A stretch of 35,289 nucleotides of DNA, from the NCBI GenBank assembly GCA_900320245.1, contig ONRP01000034.1, positions 1-35,289 of the forward strand, given 5' to 3'. Shown here one piece after another: positions 1 to 8,159 of the stretch; within the stretch, counting starts at the first letter, position 1; every line of letters starts with the position of its first letter. The notes below the pieces were generated by a model, which did not search any database, was not told the DNA's origin, and worked only from the letters and a program-made list of their open reading frames with translations. Source of the DNA: an uncultured Prevotellaceae bacterium. Its GTDB lineage: Bacteria > Bacteroidota > Bacteroidia > Bacteroidales > Muribaculaceae. The translations under genes and the position numbers were made by a program.

Positions 1-116
1 ACGTAACCTATAATGCTGCAGCCGCCGACTGCAACACCGAGACGGGTGACGGCAGTGTTGACATCGATGATGTTACCGCACTGATCAACCGCGTGCTCAA
101 AGGCTTCTGGGATTGA
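1..116 (+). CDS. 3' end of a dockerin-terminated secreted protein (5' partial)
   Basis: Only the last 37 codons and the stop (TGA 114-116) lie in the window. They encode the second half of a type I dockerin-like domain: a calcium-loop segment with the DGSVDIDD pattern, then the helix TALINRVL and the tail KGFWD. The first 99 bases are identical to 1487-1585 of the next gene, and the same domain ends the third gene, so this is the first visible member of a tandem family. The N-terminal domains are off the edge, so its binding or enzymatic role cannot be told. Dockerins bind cohesins through two calcium-binding loop-helix repeats. No cohesin is visible in this window. Confidence 0.85.
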   Translation, partial: VTYNAAAADCNTETGDGSVDIDDVTALINRVLKGFWD

Positions 117-132
117 TTAACTATCAACTACT

Positions 133-174
133 AAGAAATATGCGTCAAGCACAATGCTATGGCGCATATTTCTT
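133..174 (+). terminator. Terminator-like hairpin after the first dockerin gene
   Basis: A perfect 12-bp inverted repeat (133-144 with 163-174) encloses a loop with a small inner AGCA/TGCT stem. It follows the stop codon by 17 bases. There is no separate U-tract; the 3' arm itself ends TATTTCTT. It is homologous in arm and loop sequence (CAAGCACAATGC type) to the hairpins after the next two genes, which do carry U-tracts. Confidence 0.6.
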
Positions 175-210
175 ACATATCCGTTATAAACCCTTCTATG
201 ATTCAAGCAT

Positions 211-1716
211 ATGAGAAAATTGTTTATTGTTTTGTTGGGCGTCGCTGTCTCATTGCCTGTTTGGGCTGGTAACGATGCGACTGCCGTGTTCAATACAGGC
301 CGGGATGACACACCCTCGGCCCCCTATAATCTGTATGTTGAACCTGGTACCCACTCTTGCACTGTGTCATGGGAAGACGATGAGAACAGCGCATGGAACC
401 TGCGTTACAGGCTCTATTCCGAGGAGCCTGCCGAACCCGTGTTGCTCCATTCGTTGACCGGCTCGGCTTATACTGGCAGTTATGCCGATATCACCTTGCC
501 TGCTCCCTGGGGCGGCACCAATCTGCGAGGTGGTCAGGGCATCATCTATTTCAAGAACAAGTCAACGGGCTATGCTACCGATGGCAATCTCACCTATACC
601 ATTCCCGAAGGCTATAGCAATGATGTCTTCACACTGATGATTAAATCGGGAACGGCCTATGGCTCCGGCAATTTTACTGTTTCCACACCGCAAACCGCTG
701 CCGTGGGCCATAACTTCTCGGGCGGAGAGACATTCTACTGGTTGGTGACAGCCAGTTCAGGAGAGAAAATCACCGTTACCTCGACCGACGCCAATTATTC
801 GCCCGATATCGCCCTGATTGCCGTTTATTCGGGAGACGCTACCGACATGGGGCTGAGGGCACACGAGTGGACCAATGTCAATAACCTCGACAAAACAGAA
901 TACACCATCGAGGGGCTTGAAATCGAGACCGACTATGAGGTACAGGTCCAGGCCATCGGTGATAATGGCATCTTGAGCGATTGGACCAGGCCTGATGTGT
1001 TTACCACCCTTGACGAGGAACCCTTTGTTCCTGTTGTTCACATTTTGGGAGAAATTAACGACCAGGCATGGTCTCCTTTTGTTGGAACCAAGATGGAGTA
1101 TGATGCCGAGCGGGAACTTTACACTGCCACGGTATATGTTGAAGCCGAGAGAACCTTTGGTTTCACCACCGAGATTGATGATAATGAGGACATGGGCGGT
1201 TGGAATTACATTGAGCCCTACCGTTTCGGCCCCGTGAGCAATGGTGACTTCTGGTTACAAGACGAGTATCTCGGCCAGCACCTGGCTTTGACCTTCGACA
1301 ACTATGGAGCAATCAAGGTGCTGAGTACCGGCGAGTACAACGTGACCGTCAGCCTGGAGCAGAACTACATTATTATCGGTAAAGTCGCCCCCGAGCCTCC
1401 CGCTTACTTGCGCGGTGATGTAGACGATGACGGCGACGTGGACATCGACGACGTGACCCGCCTGATTGATGTTGTGCTGGGCAAGGACGTAACCTATAAT
1501 GCTGCAGCCGCCGACTGCAACACCGAGACGGGTGACGGCAGTGTTGACATCGATGATGTTACCGCACTGATCAACCGCGTGCTCATTTTAAGTAGCATGC
1601 GTCAAGTACAATGCCTTGGCGCATGTTTTTTTGTGTCGTTCCGCTATCTGGATCATTGGCTAATCTCTTTTCTTCTTTTTATTCCTACCCAAAATAGTGG
1701 TTTTTGGTGTTTTTAA
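211..1716 (+). CDS. Secreted FN3/SusE-like/dockerin protein with read-through C-terminal extension
   Basis: The 501-residue product starts with a signal peptide (about residues 1-19). An FN3-like fold begins near residue 35 (VSWEDD...AWNLRYRLY). It is interrupted by an unidentified beta-rich insert (about 75-215) and resumes at about 218-265 (YTIEGL...YEVQVQA...SDWT). A SusE/SusF-like carbohydrate-binding type module follows (about 272-395), then a dockerin (about 399-457) with loop pattern DVDDDGDVDIDD. These modules suggest an extracellular glycan- or protein-binding factor; no catalytic domain is recognised. Oddly, the KGxWD tail and stop seen in both relatives are missing, and 43 extra residues are read through the terminator hairpin to TAA at 1714. 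No TAnnTTTG promoter is seen in the 94-base gap upstream. It may be expressed by read-through or be decaying. Confidence 0.8.
   Translation: MRKLFIVLLGVAVSLPVWAGNDATAVFNTGRDDTPSAPYNLYVEPGTHSCTVSWEDDENSAWNLRYRLYSEEPAEPVLLHSLTGSAYTGSYADITLPAPWGGTNLRGGQGIIYFKNKSTGYATDGNLTYTIPEGYSNDVFTLMIKSGTAYGSGNFTVSTPQTAAVGHNFSGGETFYWLVTASSGEKITVTSTDANYSPDIALIAVYSGDATDMGLRAHEWTNVNNLDKTEYTIEGLEIETDYEVQVQAIGDNGILSDWTRPDVFTTLDEEPFVPVVHILGEINDQAWSPFVGTKMEYDAERELYTATVYVEAERTFGFTTEIDDNEDMGGWNYIEPYRFGPVSNGDFWLQDEYLGQHLALTFDNYGAIKVLSTGEYNVTVSLEQNYIIIGKVAPEPPAYLRGDVDDDGDVDIDDVTRLIDVVLGKDVTYNAAAADCNTETGDGSVDIDDVTALINRVLILSSMRQVQCLGACFFVSFRYLDHWLISFLLFIPTQNSGFWCF
1596..1632 (+). terminator. Intrinsic terminator lying inside the extended reading frame
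   Basis: An 11-bp stem (1596-1606 with 1615-1625, one G-T pair) is followed by seven T (1626-1632). It is homologous to the hairpins at 133-174 and 3909-3946. In the relatives the hairpin lies beyond the stop codon; here it lies in frame within the gene at 211-1716, 82 bases before that frame's stop ends. Confidence 0.85.
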
Positions 1717-1770
1717 TGTATTGTTGATAAATTATCATTAAATGGGATTAATTTTTTGGAAATTATTACT

Positions 1771-1778
1771 TATTTTTG
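1771..1778 (+). promoter_or_regulatory. Putative promoter -7 box for the third dockerin gene
   Basis: TATTTTTG matches the Bacteroidetes -7 consensus TAnnTTTG exactly. No TTTG sits at the expected 19-21 base spacing upstream; the nearest, at 1755-1758, is only 12 bases away. The predicted leader would be about 135 bases. The 1717-1919 gap is AT-rich and holds nothing else I recognise. Confidence 0.45.
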
Positions 1779-1919
1779 CAGAATAGTGTTCAAAGCCTCC
1801 ATTGTTGCAAGTAATCGATTTCAGGTAACCAAAATCGAGAATAAGGTTTTGAATGAATAGAAGTGATTGATATAAACCGTTTTAACTAATTATTTTTATT
1901 AACTTAATTTTTACGATTT

Positions 1920-3878
1920 ATGAGAAAATTATTATTCTTATTGTTGACAGCCGCCTTGGCATTGCCAATGACGGCACAACTCACTGCTCCGAGAAAGGCT
2001 TTGTTTCCGGCAAACCGTAACGAGGTAGTGACAAGTACTCCTCTTCAGATTAATGACTGGGGCACCGTTAAGATGAACAGAGAGATGAAACCAACCTTTT
2101 CGTGTGATTTTGATACCCAGGAACAGATTGATGCATGGACCAATATCGACAATGACGGTGATGGCTATGCATGGGAGACTGTCGAGTTTAATAATGGCGG
2201 TTTCGGCATGGCTTCCAGGAGTTATTATAATTACCAATCCCTGGATCCTGACAACTGGTTGATTTCACCTGTGGTGACACTGAACGGTGAGTTATCGTTC
2301 CTTGCAATTAATGCCAATAGTATGTGGCCTGATAAATTAGCCGTTTATGCTTGTGTTGGCGATGGGACTTCACCTGAGGACTTCGTGATGATTTCAGATG
2401 GCGACATCACGCCTGAAAGTTCATGGAGCACATACACTATTGATTTGTCTGCTTATGCCGGACAACAAGGTCGCATTGCTTTCGTTCATCACAACAGTTA
2501 TGACAATTATTATCTGGTGATTGATGATGTTGAGATTTCCAGTCCGGTGCCTGTGCCTGTGAATGTAGAAGCAGTACCTGGCTCCACCGATGCCAGCATT
2601 TATTGGGCTGATGATAACAATGTTGCTTGGAACCTCCGCTACAGGCTCTACAATCCCGACAACAAATATTGGGACTTTGAGGAGGAAATGGCCGAAGACA
2701 ATAGCCTGCCTGGCGGCTGGACCACGATTGATGCCGATGGAGATGGCAATAAATGGTATCACTTGAATACGACTGGAACCTGGAATTGCCACGGAACTCC
2801 TGGTCATGTGACTTCAGCAAGTTGGGCTACGTCGGCTCTCACCCCCGACAACTGGCTCGTATCGCCGCAAGCCAAACTCTTCGGTCAACTGTCACTGTGG
2901 ATCAATGGACAGGATCCTGAATATCCCGCTGAGGTGTTTGCTGTTTATGTATCGACTGGCGATCCTACCGATCCCGCCAGTTTCGTGCTCGTTTCGGACG
3001 AAGAAATGATTGCTAACGCCGAGCCTACCGAGTATGTCTTTGACTTGAGCGAATATGATGGCCAAATGGGTTATGTGGCAGTCCGTCACTACGGTGTCAC
3101 CGACATGTTCCGCTTGAATGTTGATGATGTTGCTATCGGTAACCTCTGGACTTATGTTAATGACCTGGATGCCACCGACTATACCATCGAGGGTCTGACT
3201 CCCGAAAACGATTACGAAGTACAAGTACAGGGCGTAGACGAAGATGGACTTGTTAGTGACTGGACCGAAATCTTGAAGTTCACTACCGAGGCAGTTCCCG
3301 TCATTCCCGATGTTTACCTGTTGGGTCTGGTTAACGACCAGAATTGGGCAGCCAATGTGGGTACTCCGATGACCTATGATGCCGAGAATATGATTTACAC
3401 TGCTACCGTTAACCTCGATGCCTATGAGACCTTCGGCTTCACAACCGAACTGGCCGAGTACAATGACGAAGGCAGTTGGGCCTATATCGAGCCCTTCCGC
3501 TTCGGTCCCGAGAGCAATGGTGACTTTGAGTTGTTGGACCAGTATCTCAATCAACCTCTGACTCTGACCTTTGACGTTTATGGAGCCATCAAGGTTATGA
3601 GCACTGCTGAGTACAAGATTACTGTCAGCCTGGAGGAGAACTACATCATTGTCGAGAAGATCACTCCCGAGCCTCCCGCATACTTGCGCGGCGACGTTGA
3701 CAATGACGGTGATGTGGACATCGACGACGTGACCCGCCTGATTGATGTTGTGCTGGGCAAGGACGTTACCTACAATGCCGCTGCCGCCGACTGCAACACC
3801 GAGACGGGTGACGGCAGTGTTGACATCGATGATGTTACCGCACTGATCAACCGCGTGCTCAAAGGCTCCTGGGATTAA
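1920..3878 (+). CDS. Secreted Cleaved_Adhesin/FN3/SusE-like/dockerin protein
   Basis: The 652-residue product has a signal peptide (about 1-20, ending ALPMTAQ). A jelly-roll domain of Cleaved_Adhesin type (about 60-205) carries the hallmarks DPDNWLISP and VIDDVEI. An FN3 domain begins near 207, is interrupted by a second Cleaved_Adhesin-type domain (about 249-405; TPDNWLVSP, NVDDVAIG), and resumes near 406. A SusE/SusF-like module (about 459-580) and a dockerin (about 587-652) complete it. Cleaved_Adhesin domains occur in gingipain haemagglutinin regions and many Bacteroidota surface adhesins, so an extracellular adhesin or binding role is likely. The C-terminal 200 residues closely match the preceding gene. 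It ends with the normal KGSWD tail and its own terminator. The start has an A/T-rich leader and no Shine-Dalgarno site. Confidence 0.85.
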   Translation: MRKLLFLLLTAALALPMTAQLTAPRKALFPANRNEVVTSTPLQINDWGTVKMNREMKPTFSCDFDTQEQIDAWTNIDNDGDGYAWETVEFNNGGFGMASRSYYNYQSLDPDNWLISPVVTLNGELSFLAINANSMWPDKLAVYACVGDGTSPEDFVMISDGDITPESSWSTYTIDLSAYAGQQGRIAFVHHNSYDNYYLVIDDVEISSPVPVPVNVEAVPGSTDASIYWADDNNVAWNLRYRLYNPDNKYWDFEEEMAEDNSLPGGWTTIDADGDGNKWYHLNTTGTWNCHGTPGHVTSASWATSALTPDNWLVSPQAKLFGQLSLWINGQDPEYPAEVFAVYVSTGDPTDPASFVLVSDEEMIANAEPTEYVFDLSEYDGQMGYVAVRHYGVTDMFRLNVDDVAIGNLWTYVNDLDATDYTIEGLTPENDYEVQVQGVDEDGLVSDWTEILKFTTEAVPVIPDVYLLGLVNDQNWAANVGTPMTYDAENMIYTATVNLDAYETFGFTTELAEYNDEGSWAYIEPFRFGPESNGDFELLDQYLNQPLTLTFDVYGAIKVMSTAEYKITVSLEENYIIVEKITPEPPAYLRGDVDNDGDVDIDDVTRLIDVVLGKDVTYNAAAADCNTETGDGSVDIDDVTALINRVLKGSWD

Positions 3879-3908
3879 TCATCGATTGATTATCTATCAA
3901 ATATAAGA

Positions 3909-3946
3909 ACATGCGCCAAGCACAATGCCTTGGCGCATGTTTTTTT
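3909..3946 (+). terminator. Intrinsic terminator of the third dockerin gene
   Basis: A perfect 12-bp stem (3909-3920 with 3929-3940) and loop CACAATGC are followed by an unbroken T run to 3946. Read on the other strand the T-rich flank is weaker (TTCTTATATTT), so some bidirectional use for the convergent antiporter gene is possible. Confidence 0.9.
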
Positions 3947-3975
3947 ATGCTATTCCTTTAGGAAACGTTGGATAT

Positions 3976-6222
3976 TCAACCCTTGAGTGCATTCAGCCGT
4001 TTGGGCTCACCTACAATCCACAGGATGTCGCCGTCACGGAAGGTCAGGTCGGGGGTGGGGGACAGGTAGTCATCGTCGCCGCGCTGCACGGCCACTAACA
4101 GGGCGCCATAGTCTTCCCGGAGCCGGGTGTTCTCGAGTGCGATGCCGATGATGGGCGACTTTTCACCGATGGCGAAGTGCACGAACTTCACGTTGCCGGC
4201 CTGCTGTTCCTCGGCCTGGTTGACATCGGCTTCCACAAGCGGTAACAGGCGTTGAATCTGCTCCTCGGTACCGATCACGCCCAGCATGTCATTGGGGAAG
4301 ATGCGCATGTCGCCCGATGGAACAGGATAGTGCTTGCTGCCACGCTGGATATTGACCAAGTTGACGCCATAGCGTGTGCGCAGGTCGAGGTTGCGCAAGC
4401 GATCACCGATAAAGGGGCAGTCATAACCCACTCTCATGTAGGCCAGTTGCAGGTCGCTCACCAGATTGTTCTCATGACCGGTGCGTCGGTTCTCGCGCTC
4501 GTTGATGTTGTTGATGAAGCGTTTCTCGATATTGGTGACACGGCGGCGCAAAGGAGTGGGCACGGTAGTGATGAAGATGAGCACAAGCGGTACAATCAAT
4601 ACGGCACATATCATGGATGTTGTACTGGAATAGGCACCGTCCAGGATAGCAGTAACGAACATGATTGAGACCACGACACTGATAATCGTCATGATCACAA
4701 TGGGTACATAGGACACGTTGCCCGAGGTCTCGACGAGCCGCTCTTGTTCGCTGCGCTTGATGCTGGGCAGGATGATGGACACGATGAACGGACCGACAAT
4801 GACAAACCCGGCTATGGTGCTGGCGAGTCGTCCCCACGCGTTGTCGCCTACCAAATTGGTGATGAATGGCATCACATAAGTCCGACAGAGGATAATCAAT
4901 GCGCTGATAACGACAGAATATATGACGAGGCGCAAGATAAAACGGCCGATGATGGACTTCCACAGGCCGACAATCTCGCTGCTCTGGCTTTCGCTGGCGC
5001 CCTTGCTGTAACCGTTAAGCAGGCGGGTCCAACTCTTGGGAAGCACGCGAAGCAACAGGTTGTAGCAGGGAACAGCCTGCTTGATGAAGAATGGCGTAGT
5101 GAATGTGGTGAGAACCGATACGGCCACGATGATAGGGTAGATGCTCTGGTCGAGCACGCCCAGGCTGGTGCCCAGCGTGGCGATGATGAACGAGAATTCA
5201 CCGATCTGGGTCAACGAGAAGCCAGACTCGAGGGCCAATTTGAGCGGTTGCCCCGATGCCAGCATGCCGAAGGTGCCGAACACGATCATGCCGACAATGA
5301 CGACTACCGCCAGCAGGGCGATGACACTCCAGTGCTGGGTCATTATCGTGGGATTGACCATCATGCCCACCGAGATGAAGAATACGGCACCAAAGAGGTC
5401 TTTCACGGGATTAATGAGTTTCTCGATGCGCTCGGCTTCGCTGGTACCCGCCAGAATGGAACCCATGACGAAGGCTCCCAATGCTGCCGAGAAGCCCGAG
5501 TTGACGGAAAACAACACCATGGCAAAGCACAGGCCCATGGCGATGATGAGCATCTGCTCGTCGCTGATGTAGCGCCTGAACCGCTTGAACAGCGTGGGAA
5601 TGATGAAGATGCCCACAGTGAACCACATGATGAGGAAGAACGACAACTTGAGGATGCTGTTCACCATCTCACCGCCCTTGACGCTGTTGTTCAGAGCAAT
5701 GGATGACAGGATTACCATCATAACGACGGCGAAGAGGTCCTCGACGATGAGCACGGCAAAGGTCATCGGCACAAAACGCCGTTGCCGCATGTTCAGGTCG
5801 GTCAGCGCCTTGAGGATGATGGTCGTCGACGACATCGAGATCATGCCGCCCAGGAAGATGCTGTTGACCAGTCCGAAGCCCAGCGACTTGCCCACGACAA
5901 ATCCCAGGCTCATCATGCCAAGCACGATAATCAGCGCCGTGAGGATAGCCGAACCGCCCACGTCGATGAGTTTCTTGAAACTGAATTCCAGTCCTAACGA
6001 GAACAGCAACACGATAATGCCAATTTGGGCCCAAAACTCGATATTGGCCTCACCGACAATCGAGGGCAACAACGTGAAATGAGGGCTCGCCAGGAATCCG
6101 GCGACGATGTAGCCCAACACGACGGGCTGCTTGAGCATTTTGAAAACGACTGTGGCTACAGCACCCAGCACGAGAATGAGCGCCAAGTCACTGATGAGAC
6201 TGTTGATGTCCAGTGATTCCAT
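3976..6222 (-). CDS. CPA2-family cation:proton antiporter with two RCK_C domains
   Basis: The 748-residue membrane protein has an N-terminal Na+/H+ exchanger domain of the KefB/YbaL type (about residues 10-385, some 12 hydrophobic segments; LLFSLGLEF and SGFSAALGAFVMG are typical). A second hydrophobic block of about four segments covers 420-560. Two tandem TrkA-C (RCK_C) domains follow (about 590-665 and 675-748; each ends with a GDxLxxxG-like pattern). No nucleotide-binding RCK_N Rossmann domain lies between them, unlike KefB/KefC. It probably exchanges K+ or Na+ for protons across the inner membrane. It starts 23 bases after the mgtC stop, so the two are likely co-transcribed. The transported ion cannot be read from sequence. 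Confidence 0.9.
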   Translation of the reverse strand: MESLDINSLISDLALILVLGAVATVVFKMLKQPVVLGYIVAGFLASPHFTLLPSIVGEANIEFWAQIGIIVLLFSLGLEFSFKKLIDVGGSAILTALIIVLGMMSLGFVVGKSLGFGLVNSIFLGGMISMSSTTIILKALTDLNMRQRRFVPMTFAVLIVEDLFAVVMMVILSSIALNNSVKGGEMVNSILKLSFFLIMWFTVGIFIIPTLFKRFRRYISDEQMLIIAMGLCFAMVLFSVNSGFSAALGAFVMGSILAGTSEAERIEKLINPVKDLFGAVFFISVGMMVNPTIMTQHWSVIALLAVVVIVGMIVFGTFGMLASGQPLKLALESGFSLTQIGEFSFIIATLGTSLGVLDQSIYPIIVAVSVLTTFTTPFFIKQAVPCYNLLLRVLPKSWTRLLNGYSKGASESQSSEIVGLWKSIIGRFILRLVIYSVVISALIILCRTYVMPFITNLVGDNAWGRLASTIAGFVIVGPFIVSIILPSIKRSEQERLVETSGNVSYVPIVIMTIISVVVSIMFVTAILDGAYSSTTSMICAVLIVPLVLIFITTVPTPLRRRVTNIEKRFINNINERENRRTGHENNLVSDLQLAYMRVGYDCPFIGDRLRNLDLRTRYGVNLVNIQRGSKHYPVPSGDMRIFPNDMLGVIGTEEQIQRLLPLVEADVNQAEEQQAGNVKFVHFAIGEKSPIIGIALENTRLREDYGALLVAVQRGDDDYLSPTPDLTFRDGDILWIVGEPKRLNALKG

Positions 6223-6245
6223 TTCTGACCTTGACTTCTGATACG

Positions 6246-6962
6246 TTACATGTTCATTTCGTTGGTGATTGTGATTGATATCGCATCAATCTCGTCCTTG
6301 ATGGCCTTGAACAAGGCCGGAGCGTTGACACTGGACTTGCTGCGCACCATGAAGTTGACGATGGTCTGTTGGTTCTGATAATCATGCTTCATGAACTCGT
6401 CGCTGATGTGCACGTCATAAGCAGCGATGATGTCGCGCACGGGCTGGATGTCCTGAATGATGCCGGGCACCCTCAGGCGAATGATTTTGGACTCCCACAG
6501 GAAGTTATACCGCTGCTCAATACGTTCGATGTTGACCAGGATGAAGATAATCAGCAATGTTGCGATAACGGAGATGAGATACATGCCTGCTCCCACTGCC
6601 AGCCCGATACATGCCGTCATCCAGATGCCGGCGGCGGTAGTCAATCCTCTCACCGAGCCTTTCATCTGGATAATGGCTCCTGCACCCAGAAAACCCACAC
6701 CGCTCACCACTTGGGCAGCGATGCGCCCAGGGTCGCCGTTCTTGAGTCCGAGATACACTTGAGGGATATAGATCGAAATGAGCATGGCCAGTGTCGCGCC
6801 CATCGAGATCAGGGCAAATGTGCGCAGGCCTGCGATCTGACCCTTGCGGCGCCGTTCGATACCGATGACGGCACCCAACAGCAGGCTAAGTACCAGTTTG
6901 GCAATAGCCCCGGCCAAAGTCACGTCGGGGCTGATGATGTCGTTATAGATTGATTGAAGCAT
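6246..6962 (-). CDS. mgtC: MgtC/SapB family membrane protein
   Basis: The 238-residue product starts MLQSIYND. The MgtC domain is clear: AKLVLSLLLGAVIGIERRRKG, then AGLRTFALISMGATL and GVGFLGAGAI, in four to five membrane segments (about residues 15-150). A C-terminal cytoplasmic ACT-like region follows (about 160-238). The family is tied to magnesium limitation and to modulation of the F-type ATPase; the role here is inferred from family. The frame stays open to 7037, but the earlier Met is rejected because the best promoter (-7 box 7014-7007) lies inside that extension and the MgtC fold begins just after residue 10. It lies directly upstream of the antiporter gene, suggesting a small ion-homeostasis operon. 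Confidence 0.88.
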   Translation of the reverse strand: MLQSIYNDIISPDVTLAGAIAKLVLSLLLGAVIGIERRRKGQIAGLRTFALISMGATLAMLISIYIPQVYLGLKNGDPGRIAAQVVSGVGFLGAGAIIQMKGSVRGLTTAAGIWMTACIGLAVGAGMYLISVIATLLIIFILVNIERIEQRYNFLWESKIIRLRVPGIIQDIQPVRDIIAAYDVHISDEFMKHDYQNQQTIVNFMVRSKSSVNAPALFKAIKDEIDAISITITNEMNM

Positions 6963-7006
6963 AACAGTCGGGTTGCTAAAAGTGTTCGCATTGATAAAAT
7001 AAATTA

Positions 7007-7038
7007 CAAAATTAGCGGTTTTGGTCCACATCGGCAAT
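7007..7038 (-). promoter_or_regulatory. Promoter of the mgtC-antiporter operon
   Basis: On the minus strand ATTG (7038-7035), a 20-base spacer and TAATTTTG (7014-7007) fit the Bacteroidetes -33/-7 consensus (TTTG, 19-21, TAnnTTTG) with one mismatch. It decides the mgtC start at 6962. Confidence 0.7.
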
Positions 7039-7058
7039 CATTCTCCCGGAAAAATGAT

Positions 7059-7066
7059 TATATTTG
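7059..7066 (+). promoter_or_regulatory. Putative -7 box for the EEP-family gene
   Basis: TATATTTG matches TAnnTTTG and lies 29 bases before the start at 7096. No TTG is seen at the right spacing upstream. It is divergent from the mgtC promoter, with about 45 bases between the two -7 boxes. Confidence 0.5.
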
Positions 7067-7095
7067 CCATCAATTATAAAAATATGATTTAAGCG

Positions 7096-8010
7096 ATGAA
7101 ACGATTCTACTGCTCAATCCTTATGGTGGCTATTGCCGTGCTGCACATGTCGGCACAGATGCTGGTTGCCTCCTATAATATCCGTTACAAGAACTCCGGC
7201 GACAGCGTGGCCGGCAATGTATGGGAGAAACGCTGCCAGGTCATCTGCGACCAGGTCAATTTCATGTCACCCGACATCTTCGGCACCCAGGAGGTGCTGC
7301 ACGGCCAGTTGTTGGACCTGAAGGCAGGGCTCGACGGTTATGACTACATCGGGGTGGGGCGTGACGACGGCATGACCGGTGGCGAGTATGAGGCTGTGTT
7401 CTACAGGACCGACCGGTTGCGCCTGCTCGACCAGGGCCACTTCTGGCTCAGCGAGACCCCCGACCGCCCGGGACTGGGCTGGGACGCGGCTTGTGTGCGC
7501 ATCTGCACATGGGGCAAATTTGCCCGCCAGACGGCTACCGACGACGAGGCCTTCTACTTCTTCAACCTGCACATGGACCATGTGGGAGTCGTGGCGCGTC
7601 GTGAGGCGGCCAAACTCGTTGTCAGCCGCATCCGCCAGATTGCCGGCGATGCCCGTGTCATTGTCACGGGGGACTTCAATGTGGACCAGACCGACGAGAT
7701 TTACACCATCTTCACCCGGTCGGGAGTACTCAAGGACTCCTACGAGGCTGCGCGGGTGCGTTTCGCCGAGAACGGTTCGTTCAACTCATTTGACCCTGAC
7801 CTGTATACCACCAGCCGCATCGACCACATTTTTGTCTCACCGGCTACCAGTGTTGATGCCTATGGCATGCTGACCGACGGCTACTGGGCTCCCAGAGATG
7901 ATGCCGACCCATCGCTCAAGGGGCATGATGCACCGCAACAGATCTCGTTCAGCAAGTACACCCGGCGACTGCCGTCGGACCATTATCCGGTCTTTGTCCG
8001 ACTGATGTGA
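7096..8010 (+). CDS. Secreted endonuclease/exonuclease/phosphatase (EEP) family hydrolase
   Basis: The 304-residue product has a signal peptide (about 1-20, LHMSAQ). A complete EEP fold follows: SYNIRY near 26, GTQEV with the metal-binding Glu at 66, NLHMDHVG near 157, TGDFNVD near 192, RIDHIF near 241 and SDHYPVFV near 294. These are the Mg2+-dependent active-site elements of the DNase I/sphingomyelinase/inositol phosphatase superfamily. Which phosphodiester or phosphomonoester it cleaves cannot be told. Export suggests a periplasmic or outer-surface substrate. It stands alone between its own -7 box and the promoter of the next operon. Confidence 0.85.
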   Translation: MKRFYCSILMVAIAVLHMSAQMLVASYNIRYKNSGDSVAGNVWEKRCQVICDQVNFMSPDIFGTQEVLHGQLLDLKAGLDGYDYIGVGRDDGMTGGEYEAVFYRTDRLRLLDQGHFWLSETPDRPGLGWDAACVRICTWGKFARQTATDDEAFYFFNLHMDHVGVVARREAAKLVVSRIRQIAGDARVIVTGDFNVDQTDEIYTIFTRSGVLKDSYEAARVRFAENGSFNSFDPDLYTTSRIDHIFVSPATSVDAYGMLTDGYWAPRDDADPSLKGHDAPQQISFSKYTRRLPSDHYPVFVRLM

Positions 8011-8075
8011 CACCAAGAGTGATAAGGACGGTTCAGCGGTTCAAACCAGCCATTAACTAAAATTAAGCGTGAAGG

Positions 8076-8109
8076 CTTGCCGGGATATGGCAAAAAAGCC
8101 TTATCTTTG
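8076..8109 (+). promoter_or_regulatory. Promoter of the nrnA-lipoprotein-glmM-MBL operon
   Basis: CTTG (8076-8079) and TATCTTTG (8102-8109) fit the -33/-7 pattern, with a 22-base spacer slightly longer than usual. The predicted transcript start near 8115 falls before ATG 8160 and close to ATG 8127, favouring 8160 as the start. Confidence 0.6.
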
Positions 8110-8159
8110 CCGATTCATGCGACCTTATGGTCGTGTGGGCAAAAGAATATTTAGTTATA

